Below the pieces are notes generated by a model. It was not told the DNA's origin. It searched no databases and saw only the letters and a list, made by a program, of their open reading frames with translations. A program made the position numbers and the translations under genes. Shown piece after piece: positions 35,849 through 46,700 of a DNA stretch of 64,000 nt. This DNA comes from Todiramphus chloris collaris (lineage: Eukaryota; Chordata; Aves; Coraciiformes; Alcedinidae): positions 2,216,728 to 2,280,727 of the forward strand of contig JANVCC010000013.1 in NCBI GenBank assembly GCA_025345505.1. Reading direction: 5' to 3'. The first letter of the stretch is position 1. Every line of letters starts with the position of its first letter.

Positions 35849-36210
35849 CTGAGGGGAGGGATCTAGAGCACAGTTCTTGTCAGGAGCAGCTGAGGGAGCC
35901 AGGGTTGTTGAGCCTGGAGCAAAGGAGGCTCAGGGGAGACCACCCCACTCTCAACAACTCCCTGAAAGGAGATTGGAGCCAGGTGGGACTCAGTCTCTTC
36001 TCCCTAGGAACAAGCAATAGGACAAGAGGCAATAGCCTGAAGTTGCTCCTGGAGAGGTTTAGGTTGGACATGGGGAACAATTTCTTCCCTGCAGGTGTTC
36101 TCAAGGCCTGTCCCAGGTTGCCCAGGGCAGTTCTCGTCCCTGGAGGGTTTTCAGAGTTACGGAGATGTATTGCTGAGGGACATGATTTAGTGGCGACCTG
36201 GCAGTGCTTG
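35849..36210 (+). mobile_element. CR1 LINE, family B, lacks final octamers
   Basis: Sense, from gggatctagagcacag to tggcgacctggcagtgct, then non-CR1 sequence. Confidence 0.92.
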
Positions 36211-36283
36211 GCCTCCAAGCCCTCTGCAAGACCCTAGAGTCCCTGGCATCACCTATGAGACCCTGGCACTCTTGTCTCCCTCC

Positions 36284-36405
36284 TGCCATCACCTCCTTCT
36301 CTCTGCCATCCCCATCTCCTCTTGCTATCCCCATCTCTTCCTGCCATTTCCATCTCCTCTCTGCCATCATCTTCCTCTCCTTTTGCCATCCTCATCTCCT
36401 CCCTG
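36284..36405. repeat. About 20-bp pyrimidine-rich minisatellite
   Basis: The core tgccatc/tgctatc recurs at 36284, 36304, 36323, 36342, 36362 and 36384, followed by catctcctc-type sequence. Confidence 0.85.
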
Positions 36406-36519
36406 ACAGCAGCAGAGGACCCAGGTACCAGCACCCGCCATCATCACAAACTCTATTGACAGTTATCCAGAATCTGAAGGAATTCAAGACAAATGGTTAA
36501 GGGGACAGAGTTAATAAAA

Positions 36520-37480
36520 TTTGAAAAATTGAGGCCTGTCACTCTAGTAAACTTTTTTCGATACCGCTGACAGAAACATATTTCCCCAATGAGTGACCTT
36601 CCGCAGCTGCTCCAGCGACGCAGGCGCTGGGACTGAACCAGCCAAGCTATTTATCAAATATTATAAGCCGGGGCCTCCTAATATGAGCAGGGAGGTGCGG
36701 GAGGAGGCGACAGCCCGAGGTGTTGCCCAGGTGTCCATCTCCGGCTACAGACAGTTAGTGGGAGGTGACAAATGGCCTTCTATTAAGCCTCCAAAGGTTG
36801 GTGTCCCCTCTGCCGCCACTCCAGCCAGCTGCCGGGGTGGGAGAGGGCAGGGGTGGAGGTGGGGACGGGGTAGGGGGTCAGGCTGGGGCGCCGACAAACC
36901 CGGTCGTCACTTTTCCCTTCTATTAGCAAGCAAAGTGACACCGTTATTTATGGCGGCGTAATATTTTATTGCTGCCGGTACTCGAGGTTGGAATCGACCC
37001 GTCGGAGGAGTCGGGTCCTATCAATTATTGCAGCAATTAGTCAAGTCGTCAAAGCCATTAACAGGGGGATTAGGCCAATATTGGATTGCCGTTATTGATA
37101 GATCCAGGGCAAAGGAAAAGCCGAACAACCCCTCGGCCTTCATCGGGCCTGGCCTCGAGGATGTCATCATTTGGAGAAGCCACAAAACTTACCCCCCCGC
37201 GCCCCCCATTCCCGGCACAAACCTGGGTGGGTTTTGGCAGCGTCTGGGGGTGGGGGGGGGGGTGGGTTGTGAGCAGTGTCTCTTTAAAAGATATTGAGTG
37301 GCCAGCCCCGGCAGTTTATAATCTCACCTGTCTCCATCATATTCTTTATTTGCAATGACAAAGGCTCGCAATAGAAATTACTCGGTGTCGAATGTTTATG
37401 GAGCACATTTTTCATTCTGTAAGCAAATATAGATCCCCGATGCCAATGCTCAGACGCGGCTGATCCCGCCGGCGCCCGCG
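36520..37480. promoter_or_regulatory. Largest candidate intronic enhancer island
   Basis: About 950 bp, repeat-free, rich in CpG despite AT-rich stretches. It has CAATTAG (37034-37040), AATTA words, a perfect CArg-type palindrome CCAATATTGG (37075-37084), and a G-run near 37247-37266. Confidence 0.4.
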
Positions 37481-37642
37481 CACGCAGGCTCCCCTCTCTT
37501 CTTCCATCTATTTATGATTTCTGCTCGCTTCCACGGAGCGCTCCTGCTGCTCCGCGTTCTCCTGCAGAAGCTGCAGCCCGGTTTGTGCGTGCCGAGGTAC
37601 CCCCTTCACTCCCGTGCTGCCTGCAGGATGGAAGATGTTCGG

Positions 37643-37845
37643 TTTTAAATGGTCTTAAACTAAAATGGGGACATTTAGACTGGAGAGAAGGAAGAAATGC
37701 TATATGCTGAGGGTGGTGAGACCCTGGCCCAGGTTGCCCAGAGAGGTGGTCAATGCCCCATCCCTGGAAACATTCCAGGTGAGGTTGGCTGGGGCTCTGA
37801 GCAACCTGCTCTAGCTGCAGATGTCCCTGCTCCCTGTAGGGAGGG
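37643..37845 (+). mobile_element. CR1 LINE, family A, lacks 3' end
   Basis: Sense, with agctgcagatgtccctgct, ending at ctgtagggaggg without octamers. Confidence 0.9.
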
Positions 37846-38862
37846 ACCTTCAGCATTCCTTCCCAGCAGCTTGTCCCTGCCATTTTACAGGAGAATGAGC
37901 AGAGTTACGGGCTTTTCCCTTACCAGGCCACTTCTCAAGGCTCAATAAGCTTTGGAAACAGCTGAGTGGTCAGCTTAAGCACCAGTATGGGGGGTGTGAA
38001 GCCAATTTGAAGGTTCATTCTCATAACCTGTGGTGTCTGGTTGATGGCAGCAAGTTGTTACGGAGTCACAGAGTGTTTGAACATGAGTGCTGAGTCTTTA
38101 TACCTGAGAGTCATCTTCTGAGATGCCAAGAGACAGAGATTAATCCTCTGAGGCCTTGCCTGCATCACTGTCTATTCCCCAGCACCCCTCTCTCCTAATC
38201 TCAGACCACCCTCTCCAAGATTCCCTCTATATCCTTCCCATCACTGTAACTGGGACCAGTCTGATAATACATGTTCTTCCACAGCCCGTCACGTCCCACA
38301 GGAGGAGCTCTCTCCACGTGAGCTTGTTGCTGTGAGGGTGCCCATCTGACTCCCTCCAGTTCAATCTTTGGAGTTCATCAATTTTCTTTTTTAATTACAT
38401 TCTAAAGAAGAGTAAGATTTTTCCCCCCCTTGGAAGCCACTCTTGTGGCTGAGGGTGGCAGCTGTTTATCAGCCCACAGACACCTCCAGCTCCGGCTTGG
38501 AGGAACAGAGCTGAAGGGCAGCGTGTCCAATCGAGGCCGTAAATGGTCCCATGTGGCTCCTGCAGGAGCCAGAGCGGGTGCTTTTGTGAAGCTGTATTTT
38601 CTTCTGGTGACCATGTGCTCTCATCCCCCACAGCAGCTCTTCCCTGCCAAGCCAATTGTTAGCAGTGACAATTCCTTTTCTTCTCCTCGCCCGGACACCC
38701 GTGGGTGTAACCGCTGGTTGTACATTGTCCCTTTCTGCTCCAGATACCCTTTGGAGCCAAAGGTTAGGACTGGGACGGGAGGCACAGGATGTGCTTCCTC
38801 CTCATTCTGCCCCAAGACTGAACTTTGAGCCCCTGATCTTATTCATTTCTTCCTGTCATCAG

Positions 38863-38960
38863 GTGCCAACCCCCTGCAGAAGAACGAAATGGGTCACACA
38901 CCCCTGGATTATGCCCGTGAAGGGGAGGTCATGAACCTTCTGAAAGCCTCAGAGACCAAG
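38863..38960 (+). CDS. CLPB: CLPB exon: fourth ankyrin unit
   Basis: Two bases complete Gly, then 32 codons read [20 protein letters not shown] and [12 protein letters not shown]. This is the last ankyrin unit (G-H-T-P-L-D-Y-A) and the start of the linker helix. The acceptor is tcctgtcatcag at 38862. The donor is GTGAGC at 38961 in phase 0, so the exon ends cleanly at Lys. The previous intron is the largest here (17353 bp) and holds the strongest regulatory-looking island (36520-37480). Confidence 0.95.
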
Positions 38961-39018
38961 GTGAGCCTGAGATATGGGTGACTTTGTGTTTCTTTTCCCA
39001 CTACAAGAGCAGTTTTAA

Positions 39019-39478
39019 ATAATCATAGAATCACAGAATCTTTCTGGTTGTAAGAGACCTTTCAGATCATCGAGTCTGACAGCTAACCCAGCACTGCCAG
39101 GTCACCACTAAACCATGGCCCTCAGCACCACATCTACACAGCTTTGAAACCCCTCCAGGGATGGGGACTCCACCACTGCCCTGGGCAGCCTGGGACAGAA
39201 CTTGACAACACTTGCGGCGAAGATCTTGCTGCCCATGTCCAATCTAAACCTCCCCTGGTGCAACTTTAGGCCATTTCTTCTTGTCCTGTGGCTTGTTCCT
39301 TGGGAGAAGAGACTGACCCCAACCTGTCTCCAATCTCTTTTCAGGGAGTTGTTGAGAGCGAGAAGGTCTCCCCTGAGCCTCCTTTTCTCCAGGCTGAGCC
39401 ACCCCAGGTCCCTCAGCTTCTCCTCACAAGACTTGTGCTCTAGACCCTTCCCCAGCTTTGTTGCCCTTCTCTGGCCAT
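39019..39478 (-). mobile_element. CR1 LINE, family B, 5'-truncated
   Basis: Reversed octamers 58 bp after the CLPB exon ending 38960. B tail through the RT C-terminal region. Confidence 0.94.
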
Positions 39479-39572
39479 GGAATCATTTAGGTTAGAAAAG
39501 AACTTTAAGATCATTGAGTCCAACCATTAACCCAGCACTGACAGGTCACCACTAAACCATGTCCCTAAGCAT
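39479..39572 (-). mobile_element. CR1 3' tail, family B, abutting the previous copy
   Basis: A second B tail (gaatcatttaggttag onward) in the same orientation, directly joined. Confidence 0.88.
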
Positions 39573-39616
39573 TGCAGACTTCTTCTCTGCACCCTAGCAT
39601 TTGGTCTGTGGGTCTT

Positions 39617-39952
39617 TTTGTGTCCTTAAACTGGCCTATCAGGAAAATGGGGAAAGACTTTTCAGCAGGGAGTGTTGTGACAGGACAAGGGGTGATGTTT
39701 TTAAACTGAAAGGGGGAGATTCAGACTAGAGAGAAGGAAGAAATGTTTTAAGCTGAGGATGGTGAGACCCTGGCCTAGGTTGCCCAGAGAGGTGGTCGAT
39801 GCCCCATCCCTGGAAACCTTCCAGGTGAGGTTGGCTGGGGCTCTGAGCAACCTGCTCTAGCTGCAGATGTCCCTGCTCCCTGCAGGGGGGTTGGACTGGA
39901 TGACCTTGAAATAGTCCAGTCCAACCCAAACCATTCCATGATTCTGTGATCT
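39617..39952 (+). mobile_element. CR1 LINE, family A, 5'-truncated
   Basis: Sense A copy ending ccatgattctgtgat. Confidence 0.94.
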
Positions 39953-40199
39953 TTCCTCGTGGGCTGTTTATGCTTCATCATGGCAAAGGAAGAACACTGG
40001 CTCTGTCCAGGCTAACAGCTCCTTGTGTTAACCAGAAGCACTGCTTGGGTGCTTGGACAGCTTTACAAGTTATTAGGAAGAAAAGTTGAGAAGAAAATAC
40101 TTGAAATCTTGACAAGAAGGGGATGGGGGGAATTATCTGCTGGTTAAGTGGTCTCTGGAGTCCAGCACTGGCAAGGAAACCTGCCCCTAACCATCTGAA

Positions 40200-40610
40200 A
40201 ATCTGCGTGGGTTTTTACAGTTAACTAATAGCTGGAGGAGTGAAAGGAAATATATCTGTAGAGCTGTTCCTGTGGAAAATGATTGTTCTTGTGTATAAAA
40301 CATAAGAGAGTCAGGCCGGCTGGTGATGAATATTCAGCTGGGGGGGATGCAGAGCTCCCGGGGTTGCATCCACCCCAGGATCTGCGTTCCACCGAGAGTC
40401 TTTGAGAATTTATTGCTCGTTTTAATCACTGCGAGAGGATGAATTGGCAGTACTATTGCTGGGTGGGCACAGCCCATAGATTTTATTTACATATCCTTGT
40501 GACAGAATAACAAGGAGTTTTCATATGTATTTTTAATTTATTTTGATTTCCTTTTTTAAAAAAAAAAGGTGATTTCTGTGTGTGCTTTCCCCGCACCAGA
40601 CTACACTTGG
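40200..40610. promoter_or_regulatory. Candidate intronic enhancer island
   Basis: AT-rich, repeat-free, with gatgaatattcagctg, ttaatcactgcgag and acatatccttgtgacag. Near the centre of the 5.1-kb intron. Confidence 0.3.
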
Positions 40611-41459
40611 CTGGTGTTTAGGAGTAGTTTTCATGTTGCTAAACAATCTGGGGAAATTGAAATTAGGGCTAAAAGGAGGGAGCAGACCTCAAAACTGATG
40701 TCTTCAATACGTAACTGGAAAGGAAGCAACCCCCAGGACTGATCTCAGCTCTTCCAAGTCTTTCTTTGCCATTCAGCTCCTCTTTCCCCTGGTGTACTGA
40801 GCCCAGTCAGATCCATCCACTGGTCTCTCCTGTCTCTACCTTTGGCTGCCAGAGGATTTTTAAGTAATATTTCAGCCAGGATGAGTTTGGCGTTGCCCTT
40901 TCCTGCAGCTACCTCCTGACATGCACTGGTGTGAGGACCTCCTGAACATGTCCCCTCCATTGTACCACATCAACTTTGATACAACTTTTAAAGGTCTGTC
41001 TTCTCCAGCTGACCACAAGTTTCATCATCCTACTTTCCTTTAATCTTCTAAATACCTTTTCCTGTAAGGTGAAAGCCACCATCCCCTCCACATCTCCAGG
41101 TGTTCTGCAAAGCTTTGGTTATGCTGCTTCACCAGGAGAACCAAAAATCAGTGGTCAGTGGGTGAGGACAATGACAGCATTTCACACTGCAAAACAAGAA
41201 TGGGTGTTGCTTACCCAGATGCTCGTTTCCTCACCTCACCACCAACGCCAAGGGATGAAGTCAAATGCAAACAAGGTCAAAATAACCCCAGCAGAAATGT
41301 CTGGCAGGAGTGAGACCTGGGTCTCATGTGCTGCTCCAGCTTCCCCTGGTATTAGGAGAACAGAGCGGAGATAGGGGAATCTGTGTGCAGGAGAATGGAG
41401 GGCAGAATGGAAGATAAAGGAGTGGAAGCTTGTGTTTCATGTAGAGTCCAAGATTCTCC

Positions 41460-41868
41460 TGTGAGGCCAGGCTGAGACAGCTGCGATTGTTCAGCCTGGA
41501 GAAGAGAAGGCTCCAGGGAGACCTTCTTGTGGCCTTTCAGTACTTCAATGGGCCTATCAGAAAGGTGGGAACGGACTTTTTAGCAGGGCCTGTTGTGAGA
41601 AGACAAGGGGTGATGGTTTTAAACTAAAAGGGGGAGATTCATACTAGAGAGAAGGAAGAAATTGTCCATGCTGAGGGTGCTGAGACCCTAGCCCAAGTTG
41701 CCCAGAGAGGTGGTCAATGCCCCATTCCTGGACACATTCCAGGTGAGATTGGCCGAGGCTGTGAGCAACCTGCTCTAGCTGCAGATGTCCCTGCTCCCTG
41801 CAGGGGGGTTGGACTAGATAAGTTTGAAATCTCCTTTCAAACCCAAGCCATTCCATGATTCTATGATT
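41460..41868 (+). mobile_element. CR1 LINE, family A, 5'-truncated
   Basis: Sense, from gaggccaggctgagacagc to ccatgattctatgatt. Confidence 0.95.
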
Positions 41869-42292
41869 AGTGGGACTTTCTGTTGTAGATTGTATCCCAG
41901 ACTGAACTAAAATTTGTTTTTCTCAATGAATTTTTCTCATTCTAGAGTCCCCTGCTCAGTGTAGGTGTTGGTGGCTGCTCAGGATGCACTTGGCTGGCAG
42001 CAGGACCCAACTGTGAGATGCCTGGTGGCACTGCAGCTCTGCTGAGGAGATGCCACATGGAAGGGCAGGTCTCTCCAGATCATGAGTGGAAAAGCATAGT
42101 GCAACAAAAAAAGCACCATAACTGTTTCAGTGTTTCATCCATGACAGGGACTTTCATCCTACCCCAGGACTTTTACAGTGTTGGTTTTTTGCAGAGGGAC
42201 AGAGAGGATGTTGCAGAAGGGGGGGGGGAGTCCCTTCCTGCTCTTCATACATCTTCCCACCTCTCCATAAATCCACATGCATCATTCCTGTC

Positions 42293-42776
42293 ATAGAATC
42301 ATATAACCACAAAAAAAGCCTTAAAGGCTTTAGATCATCAGTTCCAACAGCTACCCCAGCACTGCCAGGTCACCACTAAACCATGTCCCTCAGCACCACA
42401 GCTCCATGGCTTTGAAACCTCTCCAGGGATGGGGACTCCACCACTGCCCTGGGCAGCCTGGGACAGGCCTTGACAGCCCTTATGGGGAAGAAATTGTTTC
42501 TCAGGTCCAACCTAAACCTCCCGTGGTGTGACTTGAGGCTGTTTCCTCTTGTCCTATCACTTGTTCCTTGGGAGAAGAGACCAACCCCCACCTGGCTCCA
42601 ACCTCCTTTCAGGGAGTTGTTGAGAGCAAGAAGGTCTCCCCTGAGCCTCCTTTTCTCCAGGCTGAGCCACCCCGTGTCCCTCAGCTGCTCCTCACAAGGC
42701 TTGTGCTCTAGACCCTTCCCCAGCCTTGTTGCCCTTCCCTGGACATGCTTCAGCCCCTCAGTGTCCTTCTTGAAGT
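42293..42776 (-). mobile_element. CR1 LINE, family B, 5'-truncated
   Basis: Reversed octamers at 42293. The minus frame includes [20 protein letters not shown]. Confidence 0.95.
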
Positions 42777-43384
42777 TTCCCAATAGCCCAGACACATTCT
42801 CTGTACCTTTAGAAAGGCAGAAGAGGAGGGAGGGAGAATTGATTTATCAAAATATATAGAAAGACACAGATAGATGGCAAGAGCCGCACTCCAAGCCTCG
42901 TGGTGTCCACAGGGCCTGGGGGAGTTCACTGCAGATGTGCCCGTCTTTGTCCTGCAGCACTGCTCTGCTGGGATCCACAGGGATGTTATTGCTCCATATG
43001 AGGCATCAAGGCTGCCAACATCTCTCTGTTACACATGAGACAGATGGCACCAGCCAAAATTGGATTGTTTGCTATTTATTTTTTTGTAACTTCTGTCAGA
43101 GTTGCTACTAACCCAGGAAACACTTGGCAGCCTAGGTGGGGGTGGTTTATCCGCTCTGGCTTCGGCAGCAGGATCCTGCTGTAGACATTTTCCGGTTTTG
43201 TTAGAGGTGTTCTGTGCCTATGGGCTCTTTATGTTCTGTCTGTGGCTAAGTCTGGATACATCAGATGGTTGTTTCCAGAGCAGTAGTTTTCCCTGGTGAG
43301 CTGCCACTCTCTGCTTGCGGTGAGGAAGAGGGCTCAGCAGCACGTTCTGATGCATTTTCTAAAGATCATAGAATCCTACAATAC

Positions 43385-43553
43385 CAGGTTAACAGGCTGC
43401 CCGTGGAAATGGTGAAATCCCCATCCCTGGAAGGACTGAAAAGCCGTGGAGATGTGGGACTGGGTTATAGTAGCAACCTGGCAGTACTGGATTGACGGAT
43501 GGACTTGATGATCTGAAAGGTCTCTTCCAGCCAAAAAGATTCTAATATTCTAT
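43385..43553 (+). mobile_element. CR1 LINE, family B, degraded 3' end
   Basis: Sense tail with several changes (agcaacctggcagtact) and octamers to 43553. Confidence 0.85.
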
Positions 43554-43566
43554 GAAGGGACCTCAA

Positions 43567-43835
43567 AGATCATAGAATCATAGAATGTTTAGGGTTGGAA
43601 GGGACCTTTCAAGCTCATCTAGTCCAACCTCCCTGCAATTAGAGCAGGTTGCTCAGAGCCCCAGCCAACCTGACCTGGAATGTTTCCAGGGATGGGGCAT
43701 TGATCACCTCTCTGGACAACCTGGGACAGGGTCTCACCACCCTCAGCATCAAAGATATCTTCCTTCTCTCTAGTCTGGATCTCCCTCTTTTAATTGAAAC
43801 CCATCACCCCCTGTCTTGTTGCAACATCCGGTCCA
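43567..43835 (-). mobile_element. CR1 LINE, family A, tail to tail with the previous copy
   Basis: Reversed octamers at 43567, an A tail, fading after about 270 bp. Confidence 0.92.
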
Positions 43836-43912
43836 ACCTTTTTGGCAAGAAGATGTGCAGGGGATGGATTTGACCTCTTTCCTTTAGAAGTTCGCTACAC
43901 CATTTTCCCCCC

Positions 43913-44057
43913 TCCCTGGTGGTGTTCAAGTCCAGGTTGGACAGGGCTCTGAGCAACCTGCTCTAGTTGCAGATGTCCCTGCCCAGTGCAAGGGGGGCTG
44001 GACTAGATGACCTTAAAATGTCCCTTTCAATCCAAACCATTCTGTGATTCTGTGAAA
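43913..44057 (+). mobile_element. CR1 3' tail, family A, 35 bp from a CLPB exon
   Basis: Sense tail ending ctgtgattctgtga, just upstream of the acceptor for exon 44093-44207. Confidence 0.92.
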
Positions 44058-44092
44058 AGCCCCAGGTCCCAATGTTTTCTTCCCTTCCACAG

Positions 44093-44207
44093 TTCCAGGA
44101 GGAGCAGCGCAGGAGGGAGATGGAGGAACGCCGGAGATTTCCGCTGGAGCAACGACTCAAAGAGCACATCATTGGTCAGGAGAGCGCAATAGCAACGGTG
44201 GGAGCAG
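44093..44207 (+). CDS. CLPB: CLPB exon: charged linker and start of AAA+ module
   Basis: Thirty-eight codons plus one base. The product starts [20 protein letters not shown], a very charged helix, then [18 protein letters not shown]. The segment IIGQESAI is the typical entry of a Clp-type AAA+ domain (hhGQ-x-x-A, adenine-pocket region). The acceptor is tcttcccttccacag at 44092 and the donor is GTAGGA at 44208. The spare G joins CT of the next exon to make Ala. A family A CR1 ends at about 44057, so only about 35 bp of original intron separates the repeat from the exon; the pyrimidine tract lies within that remnant. Confidence 0.95.
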
Positions 44208-44446
44208 GTAGGACCCCTCCCACACCTCCACTCTGTCTTCCCGTCTTCTGCTTTGTAAGGAAAGTGGGTTATTCCCTCCAGCCCTGATTCTCAGACCTTC
44301 AAGCAGGTCACTAAGGCTGGGGAGGGACACTTACTGTGAGGTCCAGGGGGTATTTCTTGGCTGTGAGAGGTAACTTGATCTTCTTCACCAGAGGGGCAGC
44401 TTCAAGGGCAGCAGCAGAAAGGACCATCAGCTGTTCTGTCTTTGGG

Positions 44447-45066
44447 TCACAACAACCCTCTGCAATGCTCCTGGCTGGGGCAGAGAGGCTGGAAACTGCC
44501 CAGTGGAAAAGGCCCTGAGGGCAGCTGGTCGACAGGCAGATGAAGATGAGACAGTTGTGCCCAGGTGTCCTAGAAGACCACCAACATGCTGGCTTGGATA
44601 AAAATCCAGCAGGACTAGGGCAGGGATCATCTCTCTAGACTGGGCACTGGGGAGGCCCCAAATGCTGGATTCAATTTTGGGCCCCTCACTCCAATAAGGA
44701 CATTGAGGGGCTGGAGCATGGCCAGAAAAGGGCAATGAAGCTGATGAAGGGTCTAGAGCACAAGTGTTGTGAGGAGCAGCTGGAGGACCTGGGGTTGTTG
44801 ATCCTGGAGAAAAGGAGGCTCAAGTTGCACCAGGGGAGGTTTAGGTTGGACACGAGGAACAATTTCTTCTGTGAAAGGGTTGTCAAGGCCTGTCCCAGGC
44901 TGCCCAGGGCAGTGGTAGAGTCCCCATCCCTGGAGGGGTTTCAGAGCCATGGAGCTGTGGTGCTGAGGGCCATGGTTTAGTGGTGACCTGGCAATGCTGG
45001 GCTAATGGTTGGTCTCGATGTCTTAGAGGTCTCTTCCAACCAAAACAATTTGATGATTCTATCATT
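44447..45066 (+). mobile_element. CR1 LINE, family B, with internal deletion
   Basis: Sense. Between ggaggctca and agttgcacc (about 44822) more than 100 bp present in other B copies are missing; the short word CTCA at the join suggests a microhomology deletion. Confidence 0.93.
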
Positions 45067-45599
45067 TCTTCTCTGGCGCTGCAGTTAGGTGCCCACTAAC
45101 CCTTACATTCAAGATGGTTTCTCCAAGATTAAGTGTTAGTGTCTGGAAGGTTAGAGCTGCTTTCTGAGGTGCCCACCACACACCTTTGACCATGCCAGCA
45201 GTCCTCAGCTCAACACAGCAGCTGAACATGGTGACACTTGAACATTAAGCTGTCTTTTTACAACGCCATTTGTCTTAAGAATATCTCTCTTTAGTAATAC
45301 AGGAGAGGGTTTTGTGCAGCTCTATGTACTGAAGCCCCTCACACACAGCTGCTCTGGGGAGTTTTTCTGTATCTCTCACATCTTTGAGGCTCTGTTCTGT
45401 GGCAGATACAAGCATGTCCTTCAGATGCACTTCCTAGCCATGAGTTGCTCCATCAGATCAAAGGCCAGAGTCCTGTCACTGGTGCCAGAGCATAGGGAGC
45501 TTTCGCAAGTTAAACACAGGGCTGCATTTCCCTGCTCCGCTCCCCCAGCGTCCTTCAATCTGCAGATCAGGAGTACCCTGAACCAAGACTTAGATTTTT

Positions 45600-45800
45600 G
45601 TGTGCAGCAGATTTTTCTTCCCTGAATTTGTCAAAGTTCCCCTTGGATCTCCTGAAAATATCTGGCCTCTGCAGCATCTGTTGGCAGACGGTTGCATAGC
45701 TAGGGAAGAAATAAACCTTTTTACTTGTTTTAAATCTGCCTCCTGACACTTCTGCCTGGTGCCCTCTAGTTCTTTGGTCAAACAGTGCATTTTCAGCTGA
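45600..45800 (-). mobile_element. Ancient CR1/L3-like LINE remnant
   Basis: The pattern tctggcctctgcagcat, then gttgcatagctagg, gaagaaataaacc and cacttctgcctggtgccct resembles old amniote CR1 of the turtle and crocodile type rather than avian families A-D. Strand by analogy. Confidence 0.55.
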
Positions 45801-46105
45801 AGAAATGGTTGCTCAGACAAAGAAGTTCATGTCACAAAGCTCTTCTTGCCTCATCATAGACCAGTTTCAGGTGGAGTTCAGAGCCTGGCCCCTCTTTGGT
45901 CAGCAGAGGCTGCGATCTTCAGCTCTCAGAATGCCTTTGGTGATGGTTGGTTGTAAGATGCCCAGGTTGTGGGGAGGATGGGGTGGGTGAGAGCTAGTGG
46001 AAGGTTTATTTGCCACCTGAGCTCTTTCCATACCCACCTTTCTCAACACATTGCCCATAAATGCTGAAGATAATGTTAAAGCAAATCCTTTTGCAGCAGT
46101 ATGTC

Positions 46106-46302
46106 ATAGAATCATGGAATGGTTTAATCTGGAAGGAACATGACGATCTCTTCTAGTCCAGCCCCCTGCAGGAGAAAGGACATCTGCAACTAGAGCAGGT
46201 TTCTCAGAGCCCTGGCCAACCTCACCTGGAAGGTTTCCAGGGGTGAGGCATCAACGACCTCTCTGGACAACCTGGGCCAGGATCTCACTACCCTCAACAT
46301 AA
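46106..46302 (-). mobile_element. CR1 LINE, family A, short
   Basis: Reversed octamers, an A tail, then a T run before the duplicated segment at 46316. Confidence 0.92.
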
Positions 46303-46315
46303 TTTTTTTTTTCCC

Positions 46316-46560
46316 ACATCCTGTGACATTCCCTGCTGCATCCATGAGCCCTTACAGATAGAAGTGGACGCCATTTCCTCTCATGGTATTCTCTGATGAA
46401 AGACGAATGTTGCACGAGGCACCTCCTTTAACAGGACAAGAGGAAATGCCCCAAGTTGTGCCAGGGGAGGTTTAGGTTGGACATGAGGAACAATTTCTTC
46501 CCCACAAGGGTTATCAAGGCCTGTCCCAGGCTGCCCAGGGTGGTGGTGGAGTCCCCATCC
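46316..46560 (+). repeat. Duplicated segment, copy 2 (with 31156-31400)
   Basis: Same 245 bp as at 31156, including the non-CR1 first 115 bp. Preceded here by a T run instead of CR1. Confidence 0.85.
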
Positions 46561-46700
46561 CTGGAGGGGTTTCAAAGCTGTGGAGCTGAGGGCCATGGTT
46601 TAGTGGTGACCTGGCTGGCAGTGCTGGGTTAGCCGTTGGACTCGGTGACCTTAAAGGTCTCATCCAACTAAAATTATTCCGTGATTCTATGATTCTTGAA
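46427..46700 (+). mobile_element. CR1 LINE, family B, 5'-truncated
   Basis: Sense CR1 part of the duplicated segment, ending ccgtgattctatgattct. Confidence 0.92.

Larger units (their letters stand above)
21510..38862 (+). other. CLPB: CLPB intron, 17353 bp
   Basis: The largest intron. It holds many CR1 copies, two minisatellites (30631-30750, 36284-36405) and five regulatory-looking islands. Nothing recognisable in 21510-21904, 23506-24184, 24293-24761, 24941-25289, 25986-26589, 29886-30630, 30751-31015, 32171-32380, 33751-34065 and 37846-38862. A C-run at about 24095-24109 and G-runs near 37247-37266 are simple low-complexity tracts. Confidence 0.8.
38961..44092 (+). other. CLPB: CLPB intron, 5132 bp
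   Basis: CR1 copies crowd both ends, almost touching exon 44093-44207. The middle (39953-41459) is CR1-free and includes the island at 40200-40610. The rest of that stretch, and 41869-42292 and 42777-43384, show nothing recognisable. Confidence 0.8.

Noticed and set aside
36593..36961. Open frame of 122 codons in a CpG-rich island
   Set aside because: Low-complexity Gly/Arg-rich translation with no domain and no splice context; the island looks regulatory.
38656..38934. Frame overlapping the fourth ankyrin exon in another phase
   Set aside because: Different frame from the ankyrin unit; no similarity.
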